A stretch of 64,000 nt of DNA from Hydrangea macrophylla (GCA_033977485.1 CM066990.1:10381501-10445500), one strand, 5' to 3'. Shown: positions 10,598-21,751, numbered from the stretch's first letter. Numbers and translations are program-made. The notes: generated by a model from the letters alone, not told the origin.

Positions 10598-11040
10598 AAA
10601 ATAAATAAATTTGGAAATTCGCGCGCGCGACGGCCGCTCGCGCGGACCGCGCGCGCGATTCCCTCATTTCTGCATATTCTCTTTTGTTTTCTGTATCCTT
10701 CCCCCATACTTGTTCTGATAATGTTTTTGTTTCTGTTTTTGTTTATTAAGCCATTTTAGATCGTGTTAGTTATTGTTTTCCTTATTAGATTTATACTTTT
10801 TTGTTTATTTCTTTTCCATTTATTCGTTTAGTTTAGTTTTGATTAGTTTATCGATTTATATTTTGTATTTAGATTTCATTTACTTTTAATATTTTTGTTA
10901 GTTTCTTTTCATTTATCTAGTAGTAACAGGTAACATTGAACTTTATTGTCACATTCTTGTGTGTTCACCTGTTCTATGCTTGTCCAGATCGAGGTATTAT
11001 CGTTCTTTTCTTATGTACTCTCCTTTCTTTCGTTTTATTG

Positions 11041-11078
11041 TTTCATTGGGGACAATGAAAGGTTTAGGTTTGGGGGTA
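11041..11078 (+). promoter_or_regulatory. Internal hairpin + polypurine module of A (candidate second plus-strand primer site)
   Basis: A perfect 8-bp hairpin, TTTCATTG-GGGA-CAATGAAA (11041-11060), is followed directly by GGTTTAGGTTTGGGGGTA. The purine run is the same GGTTTGGGGGT as the terminal polypurine tract at 12842-12855. The arrangement is conserved in element B at 57846-57883. Confidence 0.6.
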
Positions 11079-12819
11079 TGCACACACATGCACGTTATTA
11101 TGCAGCACTAAAATTTTAAAATTTTCAATAAGTGTGTTTAAATAAACGATGTTACCTACGGTTTTTGCAATTTTAATCCGATACTTCTTAGTATGTAATG
11201 TGATTTGTTATAGAATGATAAACAATGAAATATGTGATTAAACATTTACTGAAGTCATGTTGAAATGTTTTAAGTTATGTATCGTTTGAATCGTAGTTTT
11301 ATATCATAGATTTGCACATAAACCTATGCACTGCATGTAGTCGCTTGAATACATGTTTGATGTGAACTATAATATGATTCGGATTTCTAGATAACACATG
11401 GTGGAGACTAGACCCGGTGAGGTTTTGAGCCTATCTTTTCTTTTTCGAGGGTTATAAGTACATATTATCGAATTTCATTGAAATAGCGCATTAACTCGTT
11501 GTTTAGTCTCATTATTCTTGTTTTGGTTGATAGTCAAGTTAAAATAGTTACTACCATGCTAAATAATCTTCTGTCGTACATGTTGAAGAATCATATAACC
11601 ATAGGACATGATTATAGGCCTTCTTTGTTTATTACCGACCGATAAAAGAAAAAAATTTCCTTAGTTCGCCCTTTGAGTCATTAAAATGCCTTTTTTTTTC
11701 TTTAATTACCATTATCCTTGTTTTTGCTCCAACTTGACCAACTTGGAGTTCACCACTGAAAGATTCGTCACCTTTTAGTGTTGTTAAGGCGATGTGTGAT
11801 TGAGAAGAAGAAGAAAAAGAAGATAAGATGATGTTTGGGGTGGTTGCCTTGGTATTCAATGAATATTTGTTTCAAGAGCAACGAAAAGGAAAAGAAAAGA
11901 TTGAAAAAAAATAAAGAGGAAAAAGGTTGAAAAAAAAAAGAAAAAGAAAAAGAAATAGAAGGATAAAAAATTGAAAGGAATGAAAAGAAGAGAATGAAAT
12001 GATGAAAGTTGGTAGACGAGATGAATGAAAGAAATCGTACATGCCTTACAATGCCATTCTAAAACTACCTAACAAATCCTTTCTATCAGTTTCCATTGTC
12101 TGAGCTACAATACAACCGTTGAAAAGTCCTATTTGATCCTAGGAAACATGGTTTTGATATGTAAACGATGGGAGGGGATTAAAACATGGTAATGATTAAT
12201 TTCTCTTGATTATTGGCATCTTATCCATGAGACTACTGTTCTTTTGTGTCATGCATCTTTTTCATGTCGTATGTGAGCGTTTATCGTTTTGAAAATATAT
12301 TTCCTTTGCTCCCATATATATTAGAAAAAATTACACATGTTTCTGAGTGTTTCATTTTAGAGTGTAATTGACATTGTGAGATTCGTAGTCAAGACATAGT
12401 TAGATGGTCATCCGAGTTATATTCCAAGTTTGTGTCAAGCGCGTGTTCATTTGACTACCTCATCACACACGTGCAATCTTATGAGGAACTCTATTGATTC
12501 ATACATTGCATGCACTTGATTGTTTCTCATGATATAGGTGAACATTTGATTCTGTTTCTTTTTGTTCATTATTCTATTTCGAATCATTGTGTTATAATAA
12601 GGAGTATTGAATGTTTTGTTCTTCATTTTTAATAAAACTTTTTAAGTTTACAAGTTAATAAATATGGTTGTGGGTAACTTGTTGACGAAAACCCTCACGA
12701 GACTTTACTCGTCCGACTAGGGACACCTAGAGGTTTAAAAGGCTTGTTGCATACGCTAAATGCAATCGTGATCCATACGAAAATGGAATAGATTTTTATT
12801 AGTAGTTTTTATTTTAGTT

Positions 12820-12855
12820 TTGCTCGAGGACTAGCAAAATGTAGGTTTGGGGGTG
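12820..12855 (+). promoter_or_regulatory. Terminal polypurine tract of A
   Basis: A small hairpin TTGCT/AGCAA (12820-12837) is followed by GTAGGTTTGGGGGTG, which abuts the right LTR start TGATC. It would prime plus-strand DNA synthesis. Confidence 0.75.
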
Positions 12856-14180
12856 TGATCGGGAGAGAACTAATCCTAATTAGACGCTTTAACGTGCATT
12901 TGTTAGACCATTTTATCTTGTTTTTGTATATTTTTTACTTCGTTTTCTAGTTTCTGACAGGTTTTGGAAGAAATCAACTAAACCAGGATAAACAGGGTGA
13001 AAAAGCATCAAGAAAGAAGCTGAAAAACCAATGTCGCGCGCGCGGTCCGCGCCCGCGAGAATCCATAAGTCGCTCGCGCGATCCGCTCGCGCGATCCGCG
13101 CGCGCGAAGGACCAAAAGTCGCGCTCGCGCGATATGCCCAAAAACCAAAGTTGCGTATTTCAGTATACTGAAGACTCCTATGCAAACGAGACTGCTAAAC
13201 GATGTCCAGACTGTAAATTACATGCGTTTCAGTCCGTTTCGAGTTGGAAAGGCTTCCAAAACATGTTGTAAATCTATATAAACTCTATTTTACTTCAATT
13301 GGAGGGTTGGCAATTATTATACACACATTCTACAACCATACTTCCAGCCATTGAAGGGAGGGAAGCAAGGAGAAGAAGAAGAAGACCAAGGGTTCCCATG
13401 GCCTCCTCCATCAACCTCTTGCTATCTACTACTTCCATGGACGGCTAGATCATCGATCTAGGGTTTCAATGAAGCCCTAGATGAGTAATAGGGTTTTATT
13501 TATGCTTTACTTTTAGTTTTATCATGTATGGATGACAGTCACATGTTTAGAGGATTTTTATAAATAAATCGTACTACTATTGATTAAATCGTTGCTTTCA
13601 GAATTTATTCTTGTCTTAGATCTATTTTGACTGTGATGTGCTCAACGATCTATTCTTGCTGTGCTTGTTTAGATTGTTTACATGTGATGGTGCTTTATTG
13701 ATTCGTGCTATCAAGTATCCGAATAGTCCATGCCTAGGTTAGACGGATTAGATCACAACCCTAGTTTAGTGTGAGATGATTCGTGCTATCCGCAGATGGA
13801 TTATGTTGGTGCTTGAACCATGATTATCTTCTTGTCGGAGGAATTGGGCTTGTAGCTACAATTCCCCATATACATCCAACGTAATAAGCTAAAGTAATTC
13901 ATAGATATTCCTATTATGAAACTAGTGGTGGAATTGCAATCCTAGGTTCCTTTAAACATTATTTAAAACACTTTTAATTGCTTTCATAGTTTAGATTTAT
14001 TTTTATTGTTATTAGTTTAACTAAATCCAAATCAAAATCCGTTTTTCCTAATTAATTAGACTTAGGTTTTAAAATTAAGTTGCTGTAGTAATCAATCTTT
14101 GTGGGTTCGACCTTTACTTCCACACTGCAAATCTTTTGAAAAGTAAAGAATACTTTTATATCTTGATTCTGACAAGATCA
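12856..14180 (+). repeat. Right LTR of Athila-type element A
   Basis: A 1,325-bp copy of 5969-7331 ending CAAGATCA. It differs by few substitutions and by loss of CpG-dense units near 13080-13130. The near identity points to recent insertion. Confidence 0.92.
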
Positions 14181-14197
14181 ATTTTTGGCGCCGTTGC
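14181..14197 (+). other. Primer-binding-site remnant outside the right LTR of A
   Basis: ATTTT plus TGGCGCCGTTGC follow the right LTR: the 5-nt spacer and the first 12 nt of the tRNA-Asp primer site, which normally occur only after the left LTR. E1 gag resumes at once after it. No target duplication can be recognised here. Confidence 0.85.
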
Positions 14198-15152
14198 AAA
14201 CCGGTACAGGAGGCCAAACTACGGGGCCAACGGAGGGCAAACGGAGGGTCACTCCGGCCCCACCGATGTCAATGCACTGAATGGGCCAGAAAGGAAATTC
14301 GACATAACACCAAGGAGAGGAGGGGACAAAGCACCAAGGAAGTTCTCAGATTTGGGAGTGTCACTATCAACTGCCCTCGATAGACTGTTAGTGAAGGGCC
14401 ATCTCCGTCAGTTGGAACCTCGACCTCTGCCAAGTCCACTTCCGCCAAATTTCTAAGGGGATCTCTTCTGCAAATTTCATCAGCAGAAGGATCACTCAAT
14501 GGATCGGTGTATGAGATTAAGGCACGAAATCCAGAACCTCATTGATAACAAAGTAATTTCAGAACCACCTACCAAAGCTCCAAATGTTACTAGAAATCCG
14601 CTTCCGAATCATCAAGTTGTGCCACCACCGCAGGGCCTTTATCTCTTGGGGATGGAAGAAGCAACCTTCGATCCGTCTAGGCTAATTGCTAAGATCGGGA
14701 CACCAAGAAAGTCATACCAGCTACCTAAGGATTCGACAATCTGTGCTTTGGAAGATCAGCCGGAGAAGAGTAAAATGGGACAGTCAGACTGGTGGATTCA
14801 AGGAAATGACGGTCGAGACGTGAGCCAGGAAGAAGACGATCTTTGGTATGAAAGCGACAAAGAAACAGAGATGGGGGAGGGTACTTTGAAAATTGATTTA
14901 GAAGTTGATAATATGTGGGCAAGAGAAGAAGTCAGTCATTTAACTCGGTCAGGCAGACACTTTAAACTGCATGAGCTAGAGGAAGATCATCCAGGGAGAG
15001 AGTTGGACAAGGGAAAAGGGAATATGAACGAAGAAGAGGAAGAAGACAGGGTTCTAAAGCAGATGAAGAAAACTCGGGCCAATATCACCATTTGGGGGTT
15101 GCTAATAGCATCAAAACACCACAGGCAGGCAGTGTTGGACGCCCTAATTTAA
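14198..15152 (+). pseudogene. E1 gag C-terminal part and linker
   Basis: The frame resumes as RYRRPNYGANGGQTEG, a Pro/Gly-rich Tat gag segment, continues through a CKFHQQKDHSMDRC zinc-knuckle-like motif (about 14466-14510), and then an acidic linker rich in Glu. A TAA at 14454-14456 and a TAA at 15150-15152 interrupt the same frame. Some gag codons seem to be missing at the junction with element A. Product would be part of the particle-forming Gag. Confidence 0.8.
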
Positions 15153-15755
15153 TCTGATGTTCCCATCAACACAGCACCGGAAGATATTGTGGGAATGATT
15201 GGCAGAATTCTAACCTTGCCTATTACCTTTATTTCAAATGACATGCCCCCCGGAGGACCTATGCTCAACAAACCGTTGTATGTCACTGTTGAATGTTTTG
15301 GGAACACTGTGCCCGCTTGTCTCGTTGACAACGGGTCTGCTCTGAATGTATGCCCCTTTCAAACAACCAAACGGATGGGCTTAGATGAATCGTCTTTCGT
15401 GCCTCCCCAGCAAAAGGTCAGGGCATATGACAACACTCAGAGAATGGTCGTGGGCATCATCTTTCTTAATCTTGTTATTGGACCAGTGGAGAAAGAAGCT
15501 GAATTCCAAATCATTGATATCCCCGCTTCCTTTAATCTACTGCTACGAAGGCCATGGTTGGATAGCTTGGGTGTCATACCGTCCACCATTCACCAAAAGG
15601 TAAAATGCGTTTGGAAGAGCAAAGTCTGTGACATTCTCGGGGACAGCTGGGTTCGTTCGTCCGAAGCATCATCAAGCACACCGATTTTGGAATTACAACT
15701 ACGAGAAGAAGGAACAAATATGGGAGGGTTCGAGTTCGTCGGTATGATTGAATAG
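15153..15755 (+). pseudogene. E1 retroviral-type aspartic protease
   Basis: The same frame continues as a clan AA protease. VECFGNTVPACLVDNGSALN holds the active-site motif DNGS in place of the usual DTGS/DSGS, a normal variant in Tat elements. A later hydrophobic segment ending in LLLRRPWLDSLGV corresponds to the ILGRPWL motif, with the Gly replaced by Arg. It would cut the Gag-Pol precursor. A TAG at 15753-15755 ends the open segment. Confidence 0.82.
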
Positions 15756-16184
15756 GAAAATCCAAAAGAATTCCTGCCACTATACTTTGATCAGTATGCC
15801 AATCCATTGGTCGCAGGGATAATGAAAAATATAGGTTTCTTCCCAGGCATGGGATTGGGAAATAATCATCAAGGCATGCCTGAATTCTCGCACATTCCAA
15901 CTCAGACTCACGCTCATGGTTTGGGTTACCAGCCGACAAAGAAGGAACTGAGGGCAAAGAAGAAGACAGCTGACGCACCAATGGACCCCTATCAAAAAAT
16001 GCTCAATGGTTACTTCACGAAGGAAGGAGAAGATTTCCCCTTTTGTGGCTTCCCAGAGCCATGGATGGACCAGAAAGACAAATGTCTAAAGCCGGGGTTC
16101 GAGATCTTTTTCTCTCATGAATTCTCCGAGTACAAAGACCCATTTTTGCAAATGCCTGAAAAGTCTGCTACCGTCAACGATTAG
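15756..16184 (+). pseudogene. E1 G-patch-like segment between protease and reverse transcriptase
   Basis: MKNIGFFPGMGLGNNHQGMP (from about 15822) followed by HGLGYQPTKKELRAKKK matches the glycine-rich G-patch-like region seen between protease and reverse transcriptase in Ogre-like Tat elements, thought to bind RNA. The downstream part with DFPFCGFPEPW is family-specific spacer. A TAG lies at 16182-16184. This segment supports an Ogre-like assignment. Confidence 0.7.
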
Positions 16185-17507
16185 ATTGGTATACTGGATG
16201 GACCGGTCATGCAGGACCTATTGAGCAAAGGAGGGGTAAAAGCCAAAGGAAAAGGGAAAGAAGACAAGGGTCTGGAAGTCGAGGTTAAGGAGGGGAATGA
16301 TGAGGATGCGCTGGAAGAAGAGCCGAAGCCAGAAAAGGAAGAGAAGACGGAAACTGGAGGGCTGCTGGGTTGTAACACTATGGAGCTCAAGCAGGGGACC
16401 AACAAGGAGTGGGTCTTTGAGTCTAGTGATAAGTATCCCCCTCACCCAGAGTCTGTAATGGCCCAAATGAGGCGTCTTACTATTGCTATATCTGTTGTAA
16501 TCACTCCTGACAAGATTAATGAAAGAATGACTGATTCTGCCTACTCGAATGCGCTTAATGAATGTGATGAATGTGAAATACCTGATGAATTGCAAAAATT
16601 AATTGAAAAAGAAAATGAATCTGCATGCAAAATCATAGAGAACACCCTAACAATTAATCTAGGACATGAAAATAATCCTCAAAATGTCTTTATCGGCTCT
16701 ACACTTAGCAATGAAGAAAGCAAAGAACTAATCAATCTATTGAATGAATTCAAAGATGTTTTTGCATGGTCTTATAATGATATGCCAGGTATTGATCCGG
16801 AGATAGTCCAACACCACATCCCCATTTTCCCAAACTCTAAACCAGTAAAACAAAAGTTGAGACGAATGAGGCCTGAATGGGCACTCAAAGTTAAAGAGGA
16901 GGTTGAAAAGCAGTTAAGAGCCGGATTCTTGATGGTCACCGAGTATCCAGAATGGATCGCCAACATAGTGCCCGTCCCCAAAAAGGATGGTCGTGTTAGG
17001 GTTTGCGTTGATTTTCGAGACCTAAATAAAGCAAGCCCTAAAGACGATTTTCCTTTACCACATATCGACGTCCTCGTTGATAACATCGCCGGACACGAGC
17101 TTCTGTCCTTTATGGATGGGTTCTCCGGCTATAACCAGATCATGATGGCACCGGAAGATAGAGAGAAAACCACTTTTATCACGCCATGGGGAACATACTG
17201 CTATAGAGTGATGCCATTCGGGCTTAAGAAAACAGGAGCAACATATCAGCGGGCAGCTACCACATTACTGCACGACATGATCCATAAAGAGGTGGAAGTA
17301 TATGTGGACGATATGATTGTGAAATCTAAGGAGAGGAGAGGTCACTTGGAAGCTCTGAGGAAATTCTTCGGGAGGTTAAGGGAGTTCAGGATGAGATTGA
17401 ACCCACAGAAATGTACCTTCGGAGTCACCACAGGAAAATTGTTAGGGTTCCTTATTACTTAGAGAGGGATCGAAGTAGACCCGACCAAGATAAAAGCCAT
17501 AGTCGAG
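16185..17507 (+). pseudogene. E1 reverse transcriptase
   Basis: A charged N-terminal linker leads into a Ty3/gypsy reverse transcriptase. It shows FAWSYNDMPGIDPEIVQHHI, VPVPKKDGRVRVCVDFRDLN, PLPHIDVLVDNIAGHELLSF, the MPFGLKKTGATYQR block and the catalytic YVDDMIVKS. All three catalytic aspartates are present. The frame is continuous from 16185 to a TAG at 17460-17462 (an apparent CAG to TAG change before RGIEVDPTKIKAI), and the thumb continues beyond it. The enzyme would copy element RNA in cytoplasmic particles. Confidence 0.9.
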
Positions 17508-18660
17508 ATGCAGCCACCCAAAAATGAAAAAGAGCTGAGGGGGTTCCTGGGTAGAATACAATTCATAAGCCGTTTTATCTCAAAGCTCACCATGACCTGC
17601 AACCCGCTATTTAAATTGTTCAGAAAAGGAGAGAAATTCGAGTGGGATACCTTGTGCCAGAAAGCCTTCGATAAGATCAAAACTTACCTCCGAAACCCAC
17701 CTGTCCTGTCACCACCTTCACCTGGGAAGTCTTTGCTTCTGTACCTTTCTGTGACTGAAGATTCAATGGGATGCATGTTGGCCCAACAAGGAGAAGAAGG
17801 ATACGTAGAAAAGGCCATTTATTACTTGAGCAAAAGGATGACCGGATACGAGTTGAAATACTCACCCTTAGAAAAGGCATGTTGGGCCTTAGTTTGGTGT
17901 ACCCGTCGCCTTAGGCATTATATGTTAGCCTTCCCCGTGATCTTAATCTCCCGAATAGATCCGCTCAAATACCTGTTTGAAAAACCCACCTTGACCAGTA
18001 GGATTTCCCGATGGACCATGATTCTAGCAGAGTTTGATATCAGATATGTCACCTCCAAATCTGTCAAGGGGAGAGCCATCGCCGAGTACCTAGCTGACTT
18101 CGCCATGGAAACTGGGGATAAAGGAGAATTCAAGTTCCCTGATGAAGAATTGAAGGAAGTAAGGAAGGATTTATGGAAGATGTATTTCGATGGGGCCGCC
18201 AATCAAATAGGATATGGAGTCGGGGTCATCCTTGTAGCACCTGACGGAACCCCTACTCCATTGGCTGCCAAGCTTAAGTACAACTCAACCAATAACATAG
18301 CAGAATACGAAGCATGCATAGTGGCAATAGAGGTGGCACTGGCCTTAAAAGTTGAAAAGGTTAATGTGTTCGGAGATTCTAATTTGATCATATCCCAAGT
18401 GCGGGGAGATTGGAGGGTGAAACACGAAAAGCTGAGGCCATATCATGACTATTTAGAGAGTTTGAAAGAATAATTCAAGAAGATATCATTCTACTACCTT
18501 CCCCGAGAGGAAAACCAATTGGCTAATTCCCTAGCAACCCTAGCATCAATGATACAGATCCCCTCAGGGGTCACAATGGTCCCATTATCCATAGAAATAA
18601 GAAATCAGTCCTCATTCGAGATAGTCGCGGCCATAGAAGGCAAAGAGAAAATACCTTGGT
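17508..18660 (+). pseudogene. E1 RNase H and second (archaeal-type) RNase H
   Basis: The frame continues from reverse transcriptase into the connection and a degenerate gypsy RNase H (LLLYLSVTEDSMGCML ... KYSPLEKACWALVW). A second RNase H follows with MYFDGAANQIGYGVGV, NIAEYEACI and VFGDSNLIISQV. This extra domain is diagnostic for the Tat lineage. A TAA interrupts at 18471-18473, and the last catalytic Asp region reads QLANSLATLAS, where Asp is usual before SLATLAS, so the second domain is probably dead as well as truncated. Confidence 0.85.
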
Positions 18661-19902
18661 ATGTGGATGTGTGGAAGTTCATTAAAGAAGGAGAATACCC
18701 CGAAGGAGCCTCAGAAAAAGGACAAAAAGGCGATTCTACTATTCACCGCTCAATTTTTGATTTATGCAGATAAGCTATGGAAGAAATCCTACACCGGGTA
18801 TAATCTGGAGTGCCTATATAGAAAAGAAGCTAAGAGAATGATGGAGGAAATACATGAGGGAGTATGTGGACCCCACATGAATGGGCATATGCTGGCAAAG
18901 AAGATTATCCGACAGGGGTATTATTGGACGAACTTGGACAAAGACTGTTGTGAATATGTTAGAAGGTGTCATAAGTGCCAGATTCATGCAAATCTAATGC
19001 ACACCCCGCCGTCACAACTCTATAGCATGACCACTCCTTGGCCGTTTTCCGTATGGGGGATTGATATCATTGGTGAGATAGTTCCGAAGGCTTCCAATGG
19101 GCACCGATACATAATCGTGGCAATCGATTACTTTACCAAATGGGTAGAGGCAGCCTCGTATGTGACTTTGAAGGCCAAAGACATAGTGAGCTTCATCGAG
19201 AAAAACATAATCTGCAGGTATGGGGTCCCGAATGAATTTATCTCCAACCATGGCAGTCATTTCCAAGGAGAGGTTATCTCGCTCTTAGAAAAGTATAAGA
19301 TCATTCGCCATCAGTCTTCCCCGTATAGACCTCAGACAAACGTAGCAGTAGAAGCGGCGAATAAGAATGTTAAAGCGATCTTGGGAAAAATGACGGATAC
19401 GTACAAGGATTGGCATGAGAAGCTCCCATTTGCTTTGTGGGGATACAGAACCTCGGTGAGAACTTCAACGGGTGCTACACCGTATTCGTTAGTGTACGAG
19501 ATGGTGGCGGTCCTTCCGATTGAGGTAAAAATACCCTCTCTTAGGGTTCTGACAGAGTGTGAGATCACCGAATTGGAATGGATACGAGGAAGGTATGAGG
19601 AGTTGATGTTGCTCGATGAGAAGAGATTGGCCGCAATAAACCATACTCGTGGATACCAGAAGAGAATAGCTCGTGCTTTCAACAAAAAGGTCCGCCCAAG
19701 GAAGCTCGCTGAGGGTGACCTGGTCCTCAAAGAACTGAAAGTGCCCGTTTATGACCCCAGAGGAAAATTCAAACCCAACTGGGTCGGGCCGTACATCATA
19801 AAAACTCTCCTCTCTGGAGAGGCGGCCTATCTCATGGACCTGGACGGGGTTGAATTTAAGCAACCGATTAACCTTGATCGCCTCAAGAAATATTTTGCTT
19901 GA
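18661..19902 (+). pseudogene. E1 integrase
   Basis: A one-base slip in an A-rich run near 18716-18722 moves the frame. The integrase then reads through the zinc-binding region (EIHEGVCGPHMNGH ... CCEYVRRCHKCQIHAN), the core with WGIDIIG, and IVAIDYFTKWVEAA. The second catalytic residue is changed: FISNHGSHFQ has Asn where SDxG is expected. The Glu is present in NVAVEAANKNV. The C-terminal GPF-like region (KPNWVGPYIIKTLLSGEAAYLM) and the conserved NLDRLKKYFA end are intact. Besides the frameshift, the Asp to Asn change would abolish strand transfer. Confidence 0.87.
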
Positions 19903-20568
19903 AACCGTTTCTTTCAAAGCCTCCTACCTCGATGAACTACGCTTGACCTGATTCCCGTTAGGGGATACGTAGGCAACCTACTCGGTTCGGTAAGTAAATA
20001 ATTGCCTGATTGGCGCTTTTCTTTGAGGCCTTAAGCCAAACTACTTAGGACCTAACACCCGTTTGGGAATAAGTAGGCGGGCTCTCAAAAGCCTTCGATC
20101 CATTAAAAAAACAAAAAAAAAACCTGTGCTAAACTAGAGGCAAACTGGCGTTTGCCCAGAACCACTTCGAAGCCCTAAAACCAGGGGCAAACTTCGTTTG
20201 CTATCCGAAGAACCCAGATATTTACCTGAAACCTATCTCTGGATCTCTTGGCTATCAAAACGAGTACTATAAAGAAACAAATGAGAATTCATGGTATAGA
20301 AAGAGTAAACCTTTAAGCAAAACACAAAGCAAAGTAAAGAGCCAAGAAAAGACATGGAAGGGAGAATTTTTCATAAAAGATTAATCGAAGGAGTGAACAC
20401 TTTGATTAAACATTTTAGAACTTCCCTAAAGATGACAACACTTCTTGAAGAGGAAAATATAGAAAATCACATTCAAAAGCGTATAAAGAGTAGGCAGGGT
20501 CTGTCAGAAAGTTTTGTAAAATGGCAAGCTTTTCCCTGTCTTCGTCTACTTTATTACGCATATGTCTG
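19903..20568 (+). other. Start of the E1 3' region with a conserved GAACTACGC...GGATACGTAGGCA motif
   Basis: Just after integrase, 19934-19975 contains a bipartite motif with GAACTACGCTTGACCTGATT and GGGATACGTAGGCAAC. A second copy occurs near the 3' LTR at 27128-27171. From memory this motif is widespread in Ogre-like elements and can fold into a stem. No gene is seen between it and the antisense frame that ends at 20569. Confidence 0.6.
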
Positions 20569-21660
20569 TCAAGCTCGTCTAGCAACCAAGGCCTGGATCT
20601 CTAGTAGATACTGGGCAGTAGGCACGGTCGGAACAGGAATCCTCAGGCACGGAGCAGCCATCTTGTTGTGCCAAGCCTTGATGAAAGCCTTCACAATAGA
20701 AGGATGCAAAGTGGACCCCCTGGTAAAATCAGTAGTCACAGATTCAGTAGTATCTTGTAAAAGTCCAAACTGGCGGACCACCCGATCGGGAATGTAGAAA
20801 GTAGTAGCACGCAAGCCCGGCAGCCAGATGCCAGGTCGCCCAGGAAGACGTACAGCAATAGAGCGATAAATCTATTACGGACAGACCCAGTAGATATCAC
20901 TGGAAGAGAGGCCCCAGAGCCAACCGAGCCATGCATCGGCAGAGTGAAATAAGCTGTGAATCTCCATACGATCGTAAGAAAGTGACCCGCGAAGATGGGA
21001 AGGGTGTATGAAGAGGTCCAAACGCTCCATGAGCCAAATCTGCAGAACAAAAGGTGCCCCGGCAGATAATGTGGCCCCGGTAGCATGAGCATAATCCAAA
21101 CCTATCAGAGTCTCGCCAAGAACCAGCATGACTGCACTCTTCATCTCTCTCAAACCGCAGGCAATGGGTATAAGAATGTCGGAGGACGACTAAAAGAGAA
21201 AGTAAGAAAGCATAGCAATCGATAGAGCGCTATGCCGTATAACTTGATACCCACTGTCGTAGGGATCCCCAATGAGAGCATAAACCGAGGAGAGGCGCTC
21301 GAAGTCAACCTGTCTGTCACGAATGAAAGAACCCGCGGCACCGTGGGATGTATGGAGAAGAGCCGCCAAGTCCTGAACATAACCGGCTTGCACCGGAGGA
21401 ACAGTCAGATCCGCAGAAGGGTCAGTATGAAGGATAGCACTAAACTCTTCAAACAAAGGACAAATCTCTTGATGACTGAAACGGAAGACGTGAAGCAAAG
21501 GATCCCAACATCGGGCAGCGGCTTGAAGCAAACTTTCGTTTAGAATCATTCGTCGGAAGGAGAAGAGGTCGTTCAGTCTGAAGCACTCAAAGTTGAGCCT
21601 GTCAATGCCGGAAAGGGTATCCATCCATGAAAAAAGGATTTGGGAGCTAATGGGGGCCAT
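20569..21660 (-). pseudogene. E1 antisense ORF 2 (plant-retroelement DUF7745-like, uncertain)
   Basis: On the minus strand one frame starts at ATG 21660 (MAPISSQILFSWMDTL) and runs 364 codons to 20569 with two in-frame interruptions: TAG at 21190-21192 and TAA TAG at 20872-20877. It contains CPLFEEFSAILHTDPSADL, then GETLIGLDYAHATGA and FVLQIWLMERLDLF, and near the end YLLEIQALVARRA. This resembles proteins annotated as DUF7745 or mobile-domain-like in plant retroelements; I recognise the pattern only loosely. A TATA-like box lies about 60 bp upstream. TTCTCTTTTAG before the first stop could also be an intron acceptor. It lies antisense to E1, downstream of pol. Confidence 0.6.
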
Positions 21661-21719
21661 TTAAGAAGGAAGTAAAGAAGGAAAAATGGTATTTTGCGGA
21701 GTATTGGGGAAGGAAGTAG

Positions 21720-21727
21720 TATAAATA
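21720..21727 (-). promoter_or_regulatory. Candidate TATA box for antisense ORF 2
   Basis: TATTTATA on the minus strand is 59 bp upstream of ATG 21660. Position and sequence suit a plant core promoter, but no expression evidence is available. Confidence 0.4.
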
Positions 21728-21751
21728 GGATAATAGAACTGTCCACCTACC

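Larger units (their letters stand above)
10193..12855 (+). other. Conserved 3' non-coding region of element A (replaces pol)
   Basis: There are 2.66 kb without a plausible coding region between the gag-protease stop and the right LTR. In order it holds a small hairpin (10239-10256), CpG-dense blocks (10404-10460, 10510-10556, 10618-10662) with an A-rich tract, an internal hairpin plus polypurine module (11041-11078), a purine-rich GAAAA stretch (about 11870-12030) and the terminal polypurine tract. The same order occurs in element B, so the region is a family feature and not random decay. Confidence 0.75.
5969..14180 (+). mobile_element. A: non-autonomous Athila-type Ty3/gypsy element nested in E1 gag
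   Basis: Flanking LTRs (5969-7331 and 12856-14180) start TGATCGGGAG and end AGATCA, giving a 5-bp terminal inverted repeat TGATC/GATCA. A tRNA-Asp primer site follows the left LTR and a GGTTTGGGGG polypurine tract precedes the right one. The internal part encodes only gag and protease, then has 2.6 kb without a coding region; no reverse transcriptase, RNase H or integrase is present. The element would need enzymes in trans from a full Athila. No clear 5-bp target duplication is found because the right border is abnormal (see 14181-14197). Confidence 0.88.
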
